DNA of 64,000 nucleotides. It comes from Saccharococcus thermophilus. Lineage in GTDB: Bacteria; Bacillota; Bacilli; Bacillales; Anoxybacillaceae. Below are positions 8,865 through 17,654 of the stretch, one piece after another (within the stretch, counting starts at the first letter, position 1; each line of letters begins with the position of its first letter). The notes beneath the pieces are model-generated. The model worked only from the letters and a program-made list of their open reading frames with translations. It was not told where the DNA came from and did not search any database. Both the position numbers and the translations under genes were made by a program. The DNA lies in the NCBI RefSeq assembly GCF_011761475.1, contig NZ_JAASRS010000001.1, positions 2,728,001-2,792,000 on the forward strand. The letters are read 5' to 3'.

Positions 8865-9462
8865 ATTGACTGGTCAACTCTTTGTCTTTCTCTTCCGTTT
8901 TTGCATTTCGTTTCACTAGCTTTCCATCTTGCTCAATAAAATCTTCTTTAATGTTTTCAAATGTCCTTTCAAAAATCTCCATAAAATCATCGCCATAAAT
9001 GTTGCGAATGATACACATCATTTCTAAAATTTCTGGAAATTTTCCATACAACTCGCGCAGCGGCAAGGCCCCGTTAAACACCGCATTTTTCGTCGGGTCA
9101 TACGTTTCCATTAACTTTAACAACACTTCTTCCCCTTTTTCCGTTAGCTCAATATACGTATTGCGTTTGTCGTCTTGCTTTTTTGAAAAGGAAAGCAAGC
9201 CTCTTTCTTCTAATTTTTTTGAAAAATTAAACGCTGTAGAAACATGCATGACGCCAAATTTAGCAATTTCCGAAATTGATGCTCCTTTAAAATGATAGGC
9301 GATCCATAAAATGTGATGCTCATTAATGTTTAAGTCAAACGGTTTAATCCACTGCTGCCAGTCCTTTTCAATTGATTTCCAAAGCGCCTTGCTTAACTGA
9401 GCAATTCGTTGGCTAAATAGCATCGCCTCTTTTATAGAATAATGTTGCTCTGTCGTTTTCAT
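8857..9462 (-). CDS. hpr: Hpr/ScoC, MarR-family transition-state regulator
   Basis: A 201-residue DNA-binding repressor that in B. subtilis restrains protease production, sporulation and peptide transport. The MarR winged helix spans about residues 35-100, with the highly conserved [21 protein letters not shown] and the recognition helix [18 protein letters not shown]. The C-terminal Hpr-specific helices include [20 protein letters not shown] at 9462 matches the family N-terminus ([13 protein letters not shown]). A GTG at 9474 has the better ribosome site (GGTGA, 7 bases away) and would add four residues. Confidence 0.95.
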   Translation of the reverse strand: MKTTEQHYSIKEAMLFSQRIAQLSKALWKSIEKDWQQWIKPFDLNINEHHILWIAYHFKGASISEIAKFGVMHVSTAFNFSKKLEERGLLSFSKKQDDKRNTYIELTEKGEEVLLKLMETYDPTKNAVFNGALPLRELYGKFPEILEMMCIIRNIYGDDFMEIFERTFENIKEDFIEQDGKLVKRNAKTEEKDKELTSQSS

Positions 9463-9625
9463 CCTTCCACCCACTCTTTCCTCACCGTATTTTTTACTTT
9501 CTATTATATCAGTAAAATAAAAAGTAATAAAGATAAAAATGTTTATTTTTTTATTTTTGTGATAATTTATACATATTCATAGTGGTACAAGTGCCAGCAT
9601 ATAGTAAACATAGGAGGAGAATGCG

Positions 9626-9814
9626 ATGATATATGTGCGGTCACTTTTTTTTATCGTGAGTTTCTTATTTTTCTGTGTCTTTATCCATACGCTTTTTTCA
9701 TTAGCAAAAGCAAAAATGTACCCCCCAAAAAACCTCTTAAAACAGCGCGCCGTCATCTATATTGGAATAGCGTTTTTTTTCTTTATCACCGCTTGGCTTC
9801 TCCGGCACGGATAA
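9626..9814 (+). CDS. Small membrane protein, two predicted helices
   Basis: A 62-residue protein with two hydrophobic segments (about 5-28 and 43-60) and a basic link KAKMYPPKNLLKQR. Ribosome site AGGAGGAG is 6-8 bases before ATG. It lies divergent from hpr and convergent with trpP, and ends at a bidirectional terminator. I do not recognise a family. Confidence 0.65.
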   Translation: MIYVRSLFFIVSFLFFCVFIHTLFSLAKAKMYPPKNLLKQRAVIYIGIAFFFFITAWLLRHG

Positions 9815-9823
9815 GGTGATAGC

Positions 9824-9857
9824 AAAAAACCCGACCAAGATGATGATCGGGTTTTTT
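9824..9857. terminator. Bidirectional terminator between convergent genes
   Basis: AAAAAACCCGA / TCGGGTTTTTT stem-loop serving the small membrane gene and trpP. Confidence 0.85.
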
Positions 9858-9862
9858 ACCAT

Positions 9863-10387
9863 TCACACGTGCGCTGTTATGTTCATCCGTTTGAAAATCG
9901 ATGATGCAATTGGGTAGATAATCACCATCACAATCGTATTAATCACGGTCGCCGGCAGGACGACGGCGAGGAATAAGGCGGAAAACGTGGCATTGCCCGG
10001 CAAACCGACCAACAACAGCGCGGCCGTCAGAAAAACCGTGCCGGAAACCACTGTTCCAACCGCCGTCAGCACCGCCGCGGAAACGACGGTTTGACTGTAT
10101 TTTTTCACCGCTAATATAATGGCGAAAACGACAAAGGCGGTAACGATTTTGTCGATGACATTTGGAATTTGTCCTCCCGGGAAATTGGTAGTCAAGGCAG
10201 AAATAATTCCCGTGACAATCCCGACAATTCCGACAGCTTTGACATCTGGAAACAATAAAATCGCCAAAAACATCATCGTCAACATCATATCCGGCTTCAT
10301 TCCGAAGAAAATTCCCGGAATGACGGCGTGCAATACCGCCCCGATTCCTACTAACATCGCCAAAGAAACTAATACTCTCGTATTCAT
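9863..10387 (-). CDS. trpP: TrpP tryptophan transporter
   Basis: A 174-residue membrane protein with 5-6 helices that takes up tryptophan. Conserved blocks include GMKPDMMLTMMFLAILLFPD, GIISALTTNFPGGQIPN and NTIVMVIIYPI. ATG at 10387 (MNTRVLVSLA) is preferred over 10393 because AGGAG is 8 bases from it and the product then aligns with B. subtilis TrpP (YhaG). The leader carries regularly spaced NAG triplets overlapping the ribosome site, so translation is expected to be blocked by tryptophan-bound TRAP. It sits between serC and hpr as in B. subtilis. Confidence 0.94.
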   Translation of the reverse strand: MNTRVLVSLAMLVGIGAVLHAVIPGIFFGMKPDMMLTMMFLAILLFPDVKAVGIVGIVTGIISALTTNFPGGQIPNVIDKIVTAFVVFAIILAVKKYSQTVVSAAVLTAVGTVVSGTVFLTAALLLVGLPGNATFSALFLAVVLPATVINTIVMVIIYPIASSIFKRMNITAHV

Positions 10388-10426
10388 GCTCATCTCTCCT
10401 CATCTCTCCTTTTCTAGGCTCCTCTT
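10377..10426 (-). promoter_or_regulatory. TRAP-binding site over the trpP ribosome-binding site and start
   Basis: On the minus strand the triplets AAG, GAG, TAG, AAG, GAG, GAG, GAG, GAG follow one another with exactly 2-base spacers. Then come ATG at 10387 and another GAG inside the coding sequence. TRAP binds 9-11 (G/U)AG repeats spaced 2-3 bases and represses trpP translation in B. subtilis. Spacing and placement fit that model directly. Confidence 0.85.
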
Positions 10427-10464
10427 CCCCCGTGCATTAGCACGCATTGCGAGAATTTTTTATC

Positions 10465-10493
10465 ATTATATCACTTTGCAGTGTAAAAGTGAA
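10465..10493 (-). promoter_or_regulatory. SigA promoter of trpP
   Basis: Minus strand TTCACT (10488-10493), 17 bases, perfect TATAAT (10465-10470), giving a short leader that contains the TRAP site. Confidence 0.65.
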
Positions 10494-10502
10494 GTAAAAT
10501 TT

Positions 10503-11585
10503 TCAGGCAAAACGGCGGTAGAAATCATGCATAAATGCCGCCAATGCCTCGCACGCTTCCAACGGAACAGCGTTGTAAATCGAGGCGCGACAGCCGCCGA
10601 CCGAGCGGTGTCCCGCCAGTCCGACAAAACCTTTTTCTTTCGCTTCCGCCAAAAACTTCTTCGTTAATTCTTCATTTGGCAATGTAAACGTCACATTCAT
10701 AAGCGAGCGGCTTTCCTTCTCGGCATGCGGCGCATAAAAACCGTTGCTGGCATCAATCGCCTCGTATACAATGGCCGCTTTTTCTTGATTGCGCGCTTCA
10801 ATCGTTTTCACACCGCCTTCTTCTTCCACCCATTCAAGCACAAGCGAAAGCATGTAAATCGCAAATGTCGGCGGTGTATTGTACAGCGAATTGCTCGAGC
10901 TGTACGTGCGATAATCGAGCATCGTCGGCAAATTGTCTGGAATGCGCTCTAATAAGTCATTGCGAATAATAACAACCGTTACGCCGGACGGACCAAGATT
11001 TTTTTGCGCTCCGGCATAAATTAAAGCAAACTGTCCCACATTGATTTCCCTGCTTAAAATGTCGCTTGACATATCAGCGACAAGATCGACCGGCACATCA
11101 GGAAATTCATGCCATTGCGTGCCGAAAATCGTATTGTTCGAGGTAATATGTAAATACGCCACGTTTTCGGAGAGGTGAATGTCTTCTAACTTCGGAATGT
11201 ACGTGTAATTCGCTTCTTTGCTAGAAGCGGCGATATGCGTTTGCCCTATTTTTTTCGCTTCTTTGAGCGCCTTTTCCGACCATGTTCCCGTCAGCACATA
11301 ATTCGCGACTTGATCTTTCCCAAGCAAATTCATCGGCACCATCGAAAACTGCAGGCTCGCTCCGCCTTGCAAAAACAAGACGTCATGAGTATCTGGAATG
11401 TTCATCAGCCGTTTCAGCCGCTCTTTGGCACTGTTGTGCACCGCGTCGTATTCTTTGCTGCGGTGGCTTAGCTCCATCACCGACATTCCCGTGTTTTGGA
11501 AGTTAAGAAGCTCGGCTTGCGCCCGCTCTAACACGGAAAGCGGCAGGGCGGAAGGCCCGGCGTTGAAATTATAGGCTCGCTTCAT
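10503..11585 (-). CDS. serC: Phosphoserine aminotransferase
   Basis: A 360-residue PLP enzyme converting 3-phosphohydroxypyruvate and glutamate to phosphoserine and 2-oxoglutarate (serine synthesis, also PLP synthesis). It starts with the signature NFNAGPSALP. The PLP Lys lies in YAGAQKNLGPSG at about residue 197, and phosphate-binding HRSVGGCRASIYNA is near the C-terminus. Monocistronic; no serA nearby. Confidence 0.97.
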   Translation of the reverse strand: MKRAYNFNAGPSALPLSVLERAQAELLNFQNTGMSVMELSHRSKEYDAVHNSAKERLKRLMNIPDTHDVLFLQGGASLQFSMVPMNLLGKDQVANYVLTGTWSEKALKEAKKIGQTHIAASSKEANYTYIPKLEDIHLSENVAYLHITSNNTIFGTQWHEFPDVPVDLVADMSSDILSREINVGQFALIYAGAQKNLGPSGVTVVIIRNDLLERIPDNLPTMLDYRTYSSSNSLYNTPPTFAIYMLSLVLEWVEEEGGVKTIEARNQEKAAIVYEAIDASNGFYAPHAEKESRSLMNVTFTLPNEELTKKFLAEAKEKGFVGLAGHRSVGGCRASIYNAVPLEACEALAAFMHDFYRRFA

Positions 11586-11670
11586 GTTTCATCCCCCGCT
11601 TTATCTCTTTAGTGTGTAATAGTTAATATTATCCTAACACGAAATTGAAAAAAATAAAGGGAATTTTTCA

Positions 11671-11706
11671 AAAAAAAATAAAAGTCCTTGCTTATTACAA
11701 GGACTT
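11671..11706 (-). terminator. Terminator of yhaL
   Basis: Minus strand AGTCCTTG / CAAGGACT stem followed by TTTTATTTTTTTTT; the stem overlaps the last codons of yhaL. Confidence 0.85.
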
Positions 11707-11880
11707 CGCCTGCTGGCGCCGCTCCCGCTCCTTGCGGATGCGCTCCATATAAATTTCTCCCTCTTTTTCAATAAACGCTTCATCGATTTCACGCTCTTTT
11801 GCCGCTGTTCTTACCGTCATATAGCCGCTAAAAATAATGCCGGCAACAACTAAGTAAGTCCACCATGGCAAGCTAAGCAT
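11695..11880 (-). CDS. yhaL: YhaL-type sporulation membrane protein
   Basis: A 61-residue protein with one N-terminal membrane helix (WWTYLVVAGIIFSGYMTV) and a highly charged helical tail (KEREIDEAFIEKEGEIYMER and onward). It matches YhaL of B. subtilis in sequence type and position between serC and yhaM. Ribosome site AAGGAGGGGG lies just upstream of ATG. Confidence 0.8.
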   Translation of the reverse strand: MLSLPWWTYLVVAGIIFSGYMTVRTAAKEREIDEAFIEKEGEIYMERIRKERERRQQAKSL

Positions 11881-11983
11881 ATATCCCCCTCCTTACCTGC
11901 TTCAAAGCGTTCCATCGTTCCATGTCTTCTTTAGCTTGTCTTACTAAACTATACGCACGAAACCGGTGATCTATGCATAAAGA

Positions 11984-12008
11984 AAAAGGCGGCAATACCG
12001 CCTTTTTC
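11984..12008. terminator. Hairpin terminator between yhaM and yhaL
   Basis: AAAAAGGCGG / CCGCCTTTTT stem with T-tracts on both strands, 130 bases after yhaM. The bases between hold only a very short basic reading frame. Confidence 0.75.
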
Positions 12009-12140
12009 GTATCGAGACAGCGCAATTCTATTTCCTTTTTTGCCGCAACTCTTTTTTACTGCTTCGATTCCTCTTTTTTTCGCTCATATTCCGCATCTTT
12101 CAATCTCTATAATCAGCTCAATCATCACCTTTGTGCGGGG

Positions 12141-13118
12141 CTACTTATCATTCCCCTTCTTTTCTTCGTTTGAAACAGAAGAAAAGATCGGTTTATAAAA
12201 CGAGCGGTTATCAAGGGCAAAAATGCGCTCCGTAAATTCACCTGGCTTCACTTTTTCCAGAGCACGGTCGATCATGTTCATTTTCGCATCCAAATTGTCG
12301 ATGTAATGCAAAATTTCCGCTTCCTTCACCATCGGAGGCTTCGGGCTGCCCCATTCCGCCTTGCCGTGATGGGAAAGCACCATATGTTGCAGGATGACGA
12401 CTTCCTCGCCGCTGATGCCAAGATGCTCGGCCGCTTTGCTAATCTCGCTCACCATAATCGAAATGTGGCCAAGCAAATTGCCTTCGAGCGTATACGAAGC
12501 GGACACCGGGCCGGACAGCTCAATGACCTTGCCGAGATCATGCAAAATCACACCGGCATACAACAAATCTTTATTTAATGAAGGGTATAAATTGGCAAGC
12601 GCTTTAGCCAATTCGAGCATGGAAACAACATGGTACGCCAAGCCGGAAATAAACTCATGATGATTTTTCGTCGCCGCCGGGTACTCAAAAAATTTCTGCT
12701 CGTACTTTTTCAATAAATAGCGCGTAATCCGCTGAATGTTCGGATTTTGCATCGCAAATATGTATTCGGTAATTTTCCCCATCATCTCTTCCCTCTTCAA
12801 CGGCGCCGTTTCGAGAAAATCAGAAACGCGGACGGCATCCCCTTCATGGACGGGACGAATCGAGCGGATTTTCAGCTGCATTTTGCCGCGGTAATTATGA
12901 ATGTCGCCAAACACTTTCACGATGCTTTCCGGCACGTATACGTGTTCATCCTCTGGCGATACATCCCAAAGCTTCGCTTCAATATTTCCCGTTTTATCTT
13001 GCAAAATAAGCGTTAAAAACGGCTTCCCGTTACTGGCGATTCCTTTTGCCACCGATTTAATAAGCAAATACACATCGACTTGCTCGCCAACCTCATAATG
13101 AACGATTCCTTTGGCCAA
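12141..13118 (-). CDS. yhaM: YhaM 3'-5' exoribonuclease
   Basis: A 325-residue metal-dependent exonuclease acting on RNA and single-stranded DNA. The N-terminal OB fold (about 15-95, including [21 protein letters not shown]) is followed by an HD phosphohydrolase domain. Its metal ligands appear as H in YHVVSM, HDLGK at about residue 193 and H in [11 protein letters not shown]. Length fits the family (about 314). Ribosome site GGAGAAGAGG lies before ATG at 13118. Confidence 0.95.
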   Translation of the reverse strand: MAKGIVHYEVGEQVDVYLLIKSVAKGIASNGKPFLTLILQDKTGNIEAKLWDVSPEDEHVYVPESIVKVFGDIHNYRGKMQLKIRSIRPVHEGDAVRVSDFLETAPLKREEMMGKITEYIFAMQNPNIQRITRYLLKKYEQKFFEYPAATKNHHEFISGLAYHVVSMLELAKALANLYPSLNKDLLYAGVILHDLGKVIELSGPVSASYTLEGNLLGHISIMVSEISKAAEHLGISGEEVVILQHMVLSHHGKAEWGSPKPPMVKEAEILHYIDNLDAKMNMIDRALEKVKPGEFTERIFALDNRSFYKPIFSSVSNEEKKGNDK

Positions 13119-13179
13119 CCTCTTCTCCTCCGTTTCCGTATTTGCGTATAGTTAAGTATACCACAATTGCACAAACGCC

Positions 13180-13210
13180 AAAAAGAAGACCTTGCTTTAG
13201 GCAAGGCCTT
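13180..13210 (-). terminator. Terminator of yhaQP
   Basis: Minus strand GGCCTTGC / GCAAGGTC stem followed by TTCTTTTT, immediately after the yhaP stop. Confidence 0.75.
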
Positions 13211-14447
13211 ACTTTTGCGTCAACTGCACCGCTTTTTTCAAGTCCTTCAAGGAACCAGCTTTCCCATACATCAGCACCCCGCCGCGGTACACTTTCGATC
13301 CGAAAAAGGCAAGCAATCCGATCGTCGCAACGAGCAGAACGAGGCTGAGCGCCACTTCCCAAAATGGAACAGGAAGCAATCCGACACGCAAAAACATAAT
13401 CATCGGCGTGAAAAACGGAATAAATGATGTCACCGTAATAAAGGATGATTCTGGAGCGTTTAATCCAAACATCGCAATCATAAACGCGGCAATGACAACA
13501 ATCATCACCGGCGTAATCATTTGCTGCACATCTTCCACGCGGCTGACGAGCGAACCAAGCACGGCAAATAATGTCGCGTATAAGAAGTAACCTAAAAGGA
13601 AGAAAACAATTGCATACACAAATGTCGATATAGGAAGGTGGTCAAAACCAAGGAATTTCCACAATTCTTGTCCGCTGCTTTTTAGCGCCACGAAACCGAC
13701 CGTAAATAAAATCACAAATTGCGTTAAGCTAAGGAGCGCGACTCCAATGATTTTCCCAAATAATTGCTGTATCGGTGAGACACTGGAAACTAAAATTTCC
13801 ATGACACGCGACGATTTTTCCGTCGCCACTTCCGTTGAAATCATGCCGCCGTACATGAGGACAAACATATACATCGCAAATAACAGCACGTAAACGAGAA
13901 CGCGCGCCTGATTCAACTCTTCCTCCGTTTTCGCGTTTTTTTCCAATGCCACTTTTTCAAACGGCACCGGCTCATATAGCTGTGCAATCTGCTCTTGTTT
14001 AAGGCCGAGCTTCGCTGTCGCCAGCGTTGTTTTCAGCTGCTGGAGCGCTTGCTCAAGCTCGCTTGGAGTATCGCTGTCTGCAATCGTGTTTGCGTAATAC
14101 GTCGCTTTTGGCAGCTGTTTATCGTCAGCCGAAAGGATCAGGAGCGCATCCCACTTGCCGTTGCGGACGCCCGCCTTTGCCTTTTCTTCCGAGCCGGTCA
14201 CCTTTTTTAACTTGAGATTATCGTGTTTTCCTTGTTTCAGCTGTGCCTCAAGCGGTTCATAAAACGCTCCCGACGTATCGATAACTGCCACCGTTGTTTT
14301 TTCATCCTTGGTAAAAAATTCAATAATATGCTGGATGTTCGCCATCGCAAAGACAAAGAGGCTCGTAATAATCGTTGTGATGATAAACGATTTCGCTTTC
14401 AGCTTTGTCGCATATGTATGCCCCAGCACAATCCAAAACTTATTCAT
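13209..14447 (-). CDS. yhaP: YhaP, ABC-2 type permease (NatB-like)
   Basis: A 412-residue ABC-2 permease. One helix near residues 17-40 precedes a large extracytoplasmic domain (about 40-170), then five to six helices follow. MISTEVATEKSSRVMEIL is typical of NatB-like sodium or drug exporters. ATG at 14447 overlaps the yhaQ stop by 8 bases, so the pair is translationally coupled; the longer frame would need a TTG inside yhaQ. Substrate unknown. Confidence 0.9.
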   Translation of the reverse strand: MNKFWIVLGHTYATKLKAKSFIITTIITSLFVFAMANIQHIIEFFTKDEKTTVAVIDTSGAFYEPLEAQLKQGKHDNLKLKKVTGSEEKAKAGVRNGKWDALLILSADDKQLPKATYYANTIADSDTPSELEQALQQLKTTLATAKLGLKQEQIAQLYEPVPFEKVALEKNAKTEEELNQARVLVYVLLFAMYMFVLMYGGMISTEVATEKSSRVMEILVSSVSPIQQLFGKIIGVALLSLTQFVILFTVGFVALKSSGQELWKFLGFDHLPISTFVYAIVFFLLGYFLYATLFAVLGSLVSRVEDVQQMITPVMIVVIAAFMIAMFGLNAPESSFITVTSFIPFFTPMIMFLRVGLLPVPFWEVALSLVLLVATIGLLAFFGSKVYRGGVLMYGKAGSLKDLKKAVQLTQK

Positions 14448-15339
14448 ACGCCGCACCCACTTTTTCAATAAAAATATCGTTTAATGAAGGCTCTTCTAGC
14501 GCAAACTTGCGAATAAATCCTTTGGTGGCAATATGGGAAAGAATTTTTTGCGACACATCTTCGTTTTCGATTTGCAAATGCACGCCTTCCGCTGTCCGCT
14601 TCATTTTGACGACTCCCGGAAACTCTGCCAGCTCATCAAGCGGCATATCGGCATGAATAATAATGTTCTTTTTGCCAAAGGACCGTTTTACTTCTTTTAA
14701 CGACCCGTATACGATTGGCCGACCATGGTGCATAATGCAAAGATGCTCGCACAACTCTTCGACATGTTCCATGCGGTGGCTTGAAAAGACAATCGTTGTT
14801 CCATTGTTTTTTAAATCAATGACCGCTTCTTTTAACAGCTCGACATTGACGGGATCCAGTCCGCTGAACGGTTCATCTAAGATTAATAGTTTCGGCTTAT
14901 GCAACACGGCGGCGATAAATTGAATTTTTTGCTGATTCCCTTTTGACAGTTCCTCAACCCGCTTTTCCGCGTACTCCGGCACGTTAAACCGCTCGAGCCA
15001 CGCCTCCATTTCTTTCATAATCGTCGCCTTATCTAAGCTGCGAAGCCTGCCTAAATAAATAAGCTGCTCCTTTACTTTCAGCTTCGGATACAATCCGCGC
15101 TCTTCCGGCAAATAACCGATGAGATGGCTTTTCGAGTAATCGATTTTTTCACTATTCCACGTAATCGTTCCTTCCGTCGGTTCGAGCAAGCCTAAAATCA
15201 TGCGAAACGTTGTCGTCTTTCCCGCCCCGTTCGCGCCGAGAAATCCGAACAAGTTTCCTTCTGGGATCGTTAACGTGACATCGTTGACCGCGGTCACCGC
15301 GCCAAAACGCTTGGTCACATGCTCTAACTGTAATGCCAT
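14440..15339 (-). CDS. yhaQ: YhaQ, ABC transporter ATPase
   Basis: A 299-residue ATPase partner of YhaP. It has Walker A GANGAGKTTTFRM, signature LSKGNQQKIQF, Walker B LLILDEPFSGLDP and a C-terminal DUF4162-like domain. Start MALQLEHVTKRFG at 15339 has GGGGGGAGTGAG directly upstream; the 41-codon extension to 15462 is non-coding in character. Two-gene operon with yhaP. Confidence 0.92.
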   Translation of the reverse strand: MALQLEHVTKRFGAVTAVNDVTLTIPEGNLFGFLGANGAGKTTTFRMILGLLEPTEGTITWNSEKIDYSKSHLIGYLPEERGLYPKLKVKEQLIYLGRLRSLDKATIMKEMEAWLERFNVPEYAEKRVEELSKGNQQKIQFIAAVLHKPKLLILDEPFSGLDPVNVELLKEAVIDLKNNGTTIVFSSHRMEHVEELCEHLCIMHHGRPIVYGSLKEVKRSFGKKNIIIHADMPLDELAEFPGVVKMKRTAEGVHLQIENEDVSQKILSHIATKGFIRKFALEEPSLNDIFIEKVGAAYE

Positions 15340-15483
15340 TCTCACTCCCCCCAATTTTAGATAAAATTTCCACGAATATAATACACGTTTATCATAGCGG
15401 AAAGTTTCATCATTTAGAAGGAATTTTTTTAAAAATAGCAAAATAATAATATGAATCACCATTCAGCAAAGGGGGACACTACT

Positions 15484-15669
15484 ATGCCAACGTATACGTT
15501 AACGGCATTTGAGAAAAACGGGGAGAAATTGTTGGACGAAACGTTCGAAGCCGTGAACGATGAAGAAGCGAAAAAGATCGGCGAACAAAAATTGCGCGAA
15601 CATCACTGTCACGATAAAACGCACCGCTGCGTAACATCAAGCGGAAAACTGATTTTATTCCATCGCTGA
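15484..15669 (+). CDS. yhzD: YhzD-like small protein
   Basis: A 61-residue protein (MPTYTLTAFEKNGEKLLDE and onward) with a C-terminal His/Cys-rich part HHCHDKTHRC. It resembles B. subtilis YhzD, a small protein of unknown role at the same locus. ATG at 15484 has AAAGGGGG 8 bases upstream. Followed by a terminator; divergent from yhaQ. Confidence 0.75.
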   Translation: MPTYTLTAFEKNGEKLLDETFEAVNDEEAKKIGEQKLREHHCHDKTHRCVTSSGKLILFHR

Positions 15670-15680
15670 TATGAATAAAG

Positions 15681-15707
15681 CCCGGTTGCCGAAAGCAATC
15701 GGGTTTT
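15681..15707 (+). terminator. Terminator after yhzD
   Basis: CCCGGTTGC / GCAATCGGG stem (one G-T) with GNRA-like loop and TTTT. Confidence 0.7.
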
Positions 15708-15730
15708 GAACAAAAAGGACGGTGAAAACA

Positions 15731-15955
15731 ATGAAAGATATGCACGAAACGCAACGGGCGGAACCGCTTCACCATGATGAGGACAAAGTCTTTGCACCTA
15801 CCGAAGATTTGCAAAGGATCACAGGCGGCGTATGGAGCCGAAAGAGCTTTCGGCTCGATTCACAGCCGAAAGGGATTAGATGGATTGGGTATGTGATTGT
15901 CGGATTTTTTCTTATGATGATGGCTATTGCTATCCTAAATTTCTTTAATGAATGA
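15731..15955 (+). CDS. Small single-helix membrane protein, unknown function
   Basis: A 74-residue protein with a polar, charged N-terminal 48 residues (HHDEDKVFAPTEDLQRITGG) and one C-terminal helix (WIGYVIVGFFLMMMAIAIL). ATG at 15731 has AAGGACGGTG upstream; a GTG at 15722 is in frame. No family recognised. Confidence 0.6.
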   Translation: MKDMHETQRAEPLHHDEDKVFAPTEDLQRITGGVWSRKSFRLDSQPKGIRWIGYVIVGFFLMMMAIAILNFFNE

Positions 15956-16010
15956 TCTCTCCCTCTTCGTTTATGATATATTCGAAAAAATCCTTTCTTT
16001 TATAAACTAC

Positions 16011-16043
16011 AAAAAACAGGCCCCAGACATTTGTCTGAAGCCC
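16011..16043 (-). terminator. Terminator of hemZ
   Basis: Minus strand 11-bp stem GGGCTTCAGAC / GTCTGGGGCCT (with G-U pairs), loop AAAT, then GTTTTTT. Confidence 0.75.
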
Positions 16044-16054
16044 GTCCGTTCCGC

Positions 16055-17560
16055 TTATCTAAACAACTCTTCCATCATTTTCAGTTTTTCCTCTGTATAA
16101 TGAACGAAGTGCTCGTTGTACACTTTCGGTTCTTTCGGATTGGCGAAGCGGGTAATTTTCCGCGTTTTCGGATGGACAAATTTGCTTGAGGCGCCGCAGC
16201 CAAGTCCGATGATCGATTGCTGTTCTTCCATAATCATAATATTGTAGATGCTTTCTTGGCCCGGAAGCGCGTAGCCGACATTTTCAAGGTTGCCGAGAAT
16301 GTTTTTTTGCCGGTACAAATAATACGGAACGTAGCCGTGCCGCTTCGTCCAGTCTTGGGCGGCTTTCATCATTTCGCTGATTTCGTCGCGGTCGGCGACT
16401 TTGTATTTCGCTTTGTTTTTCGTCATTTCCGACGCCCGTTTAAAGGAAAGGGTATGCACCGTTAATGATTCGGGCATGAGTTTTTCCGTTTGCGCCAATG
16501 TATAGGAAAATTCTTTTATCCCTTCTCCCGGAAGGCCGATGATTAAATCCATGTTAATGTTGTTCATCCCCATCTCGCGGGCGAGATGGAATTTTTCAAT
16601 CGTTTCGTCGACCGTATGGTGGCGGCCGATCGCTTTTAACGTTTCTTGAATGTACGATTGCGGATTAATGCTAATGCGGCCGATGTTCCATTTTTTCAGA
16701 ACGTTCAGCTTCTCTGGCGTAATCGTGTCGGGACGCCCCGCTTCAACCGTGATTTCGCGGACGCGTTCGACATTTGGGAACGATTCATACATTTCCGCAT
16801 ACAGCCGATCCATTTCATCGGCGCTGATGCTCGTCGGCGTGCCGCCGCCGTAGTAAATCGTCGTAATGTTGATGCCCCGCTCTTTTAAAAAGCGGCCGAT
16901 TGCGCGCATTTCATAATGGAGTCCGGCTAAAAAGGCATCGACGGAGCCTTGGCGCCCGTTAATGGCATAGGCTGGGAACGTGCAATAGGCGCATTTCGTC
17001 GGACAAAACGGAATGCCGATATAAATGCTTACTTCATGGGCGAGATCGTATAAATCCGGCACGACCGTAAGCTGGCGGTCGACGATGTCCTGCATAAGGG
17101 CAATTTTTTCATCAGTGACTAAATAGTCTTCGCGAAGCTGACGGTGTGCTTCCTCTTTCGAAAGTCCGGAGCATAGCATTTTATGCAATAATTTGACGGG
17201 GCGGATTCCCGTCAGTACGCCCCACTGCTGGATGAGGCCGGTGTATTGCTGCAGCAGCGTCAGGTAGACATGAAATACGGCGTACTTCACTTGTTTCCAC
17301 CGTTCTTTTTCCTCTTGAAAACATGATAGGTCCCGTGCATGATCCGCTTCATATCTGTTGCCGGTGGACGGTTCTGTTAATATCCCATAAACACGGACAC
17401 ACTCATTCCCGCTAATGGAAAATACCACCGTTATATCCGCGTCCGAAACAGACGCGAATGTCAATTCATATTCTTCATAAAACAACCCTGTAATCACTTC
17501 CAGCGGTCGTTGAAAGCGCTCGATATCGTGTAATCCTTGAATTTGAATGCGCAATGACAT
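16055..17560 (-). CDS. hemZ: HemZ, radical-SAM coproporphyrinogen III oxidase-like protein
   Basis: A 501-residue radical-SAM enzyme related to oxygen-independent coproporphyrinogen oxidase. The CPTKCAYCTF motif at about residue 180 supplies the three Cys that hold the 4Fe-4S cluster, followed by YYGGGTPTS (SAM binding) and GLPGEG. The N-terminal 150 residues are an extra domain typical of HemZ rather than HemN. ATG at 17560 is chosen; a GTG just precedes it. HemZ can act in anaerobic haem synthesis, though its exact reaction in Gram-positives is debated. Confidence 0.92.
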   Translation of the reverse strand: MSLRIQIQGLHDIERFQRPLEVITGLFYEEYELTFASVSDADITVVFSISGNECVRVYGILTEPSTGNRYEADHARDLSCFQEEKERWKQVKYAVFHVYLTLLQQYTGLIQQWGVLTGIRPVKLLHKMLCSGLSKEEAHRQLREDYLVTDEKIALMQDIVDRQLTVVPDLYDLAHEVSIYIGIPFCPTKCAYCTFPAYAINGRQGSVDAFLAGLHYEMRAIGRFLKERGINITTIYYGGGTPTSISADEMDRLYAEMYESFPNVERVREITVEAGRPDTITPEKLNVLKKWNIGRISINPQSYIQETLKAIGRHHTVDETIEKFHLAREMGMNNINMDLIIGLPGEGIKEFSYTLAQTEKLMPESLTVHTLSFKRASEMTKNKAKYKVADRDEISEMMKAAQDWTKRHGYVPYYLYRQKNILGNLENVGYALPGQESIYNIMIMEEQQSIIGLGCGASSKFVHPKTRKITRFANPKEPKVYNEHFVHYTEEKLKMMEELFR

Positions 17561-17620
17561 CACCTTTTCCCTGTCAAGCTTACTTAAGTGTACAGAAAGT
17601 GTTTTTTGCTCGTCAAGTAA

Positions 17621-17651
17621 AAAAGCTGGGATCCATCCATCCCAGCTTTTT
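17621..17651. terminator. Terminator of yhaX
   Basis: AAAAAGCTGGGA / TCCCAGCTTTTT perfect stem, T-tracts on both strands. Confidence 0.85.
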
Positions 17652-17654
17652 CAT

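Noticed and set aside
12028-12096. 22-codon very basic peptide (MRNMSEKKRNRSSKKELRQKRK) between yhaM and yhaL
   Set aside because: No convincing ribosome site and the Lys/Arg content may only reflect an A-rich stretch; too short to support.
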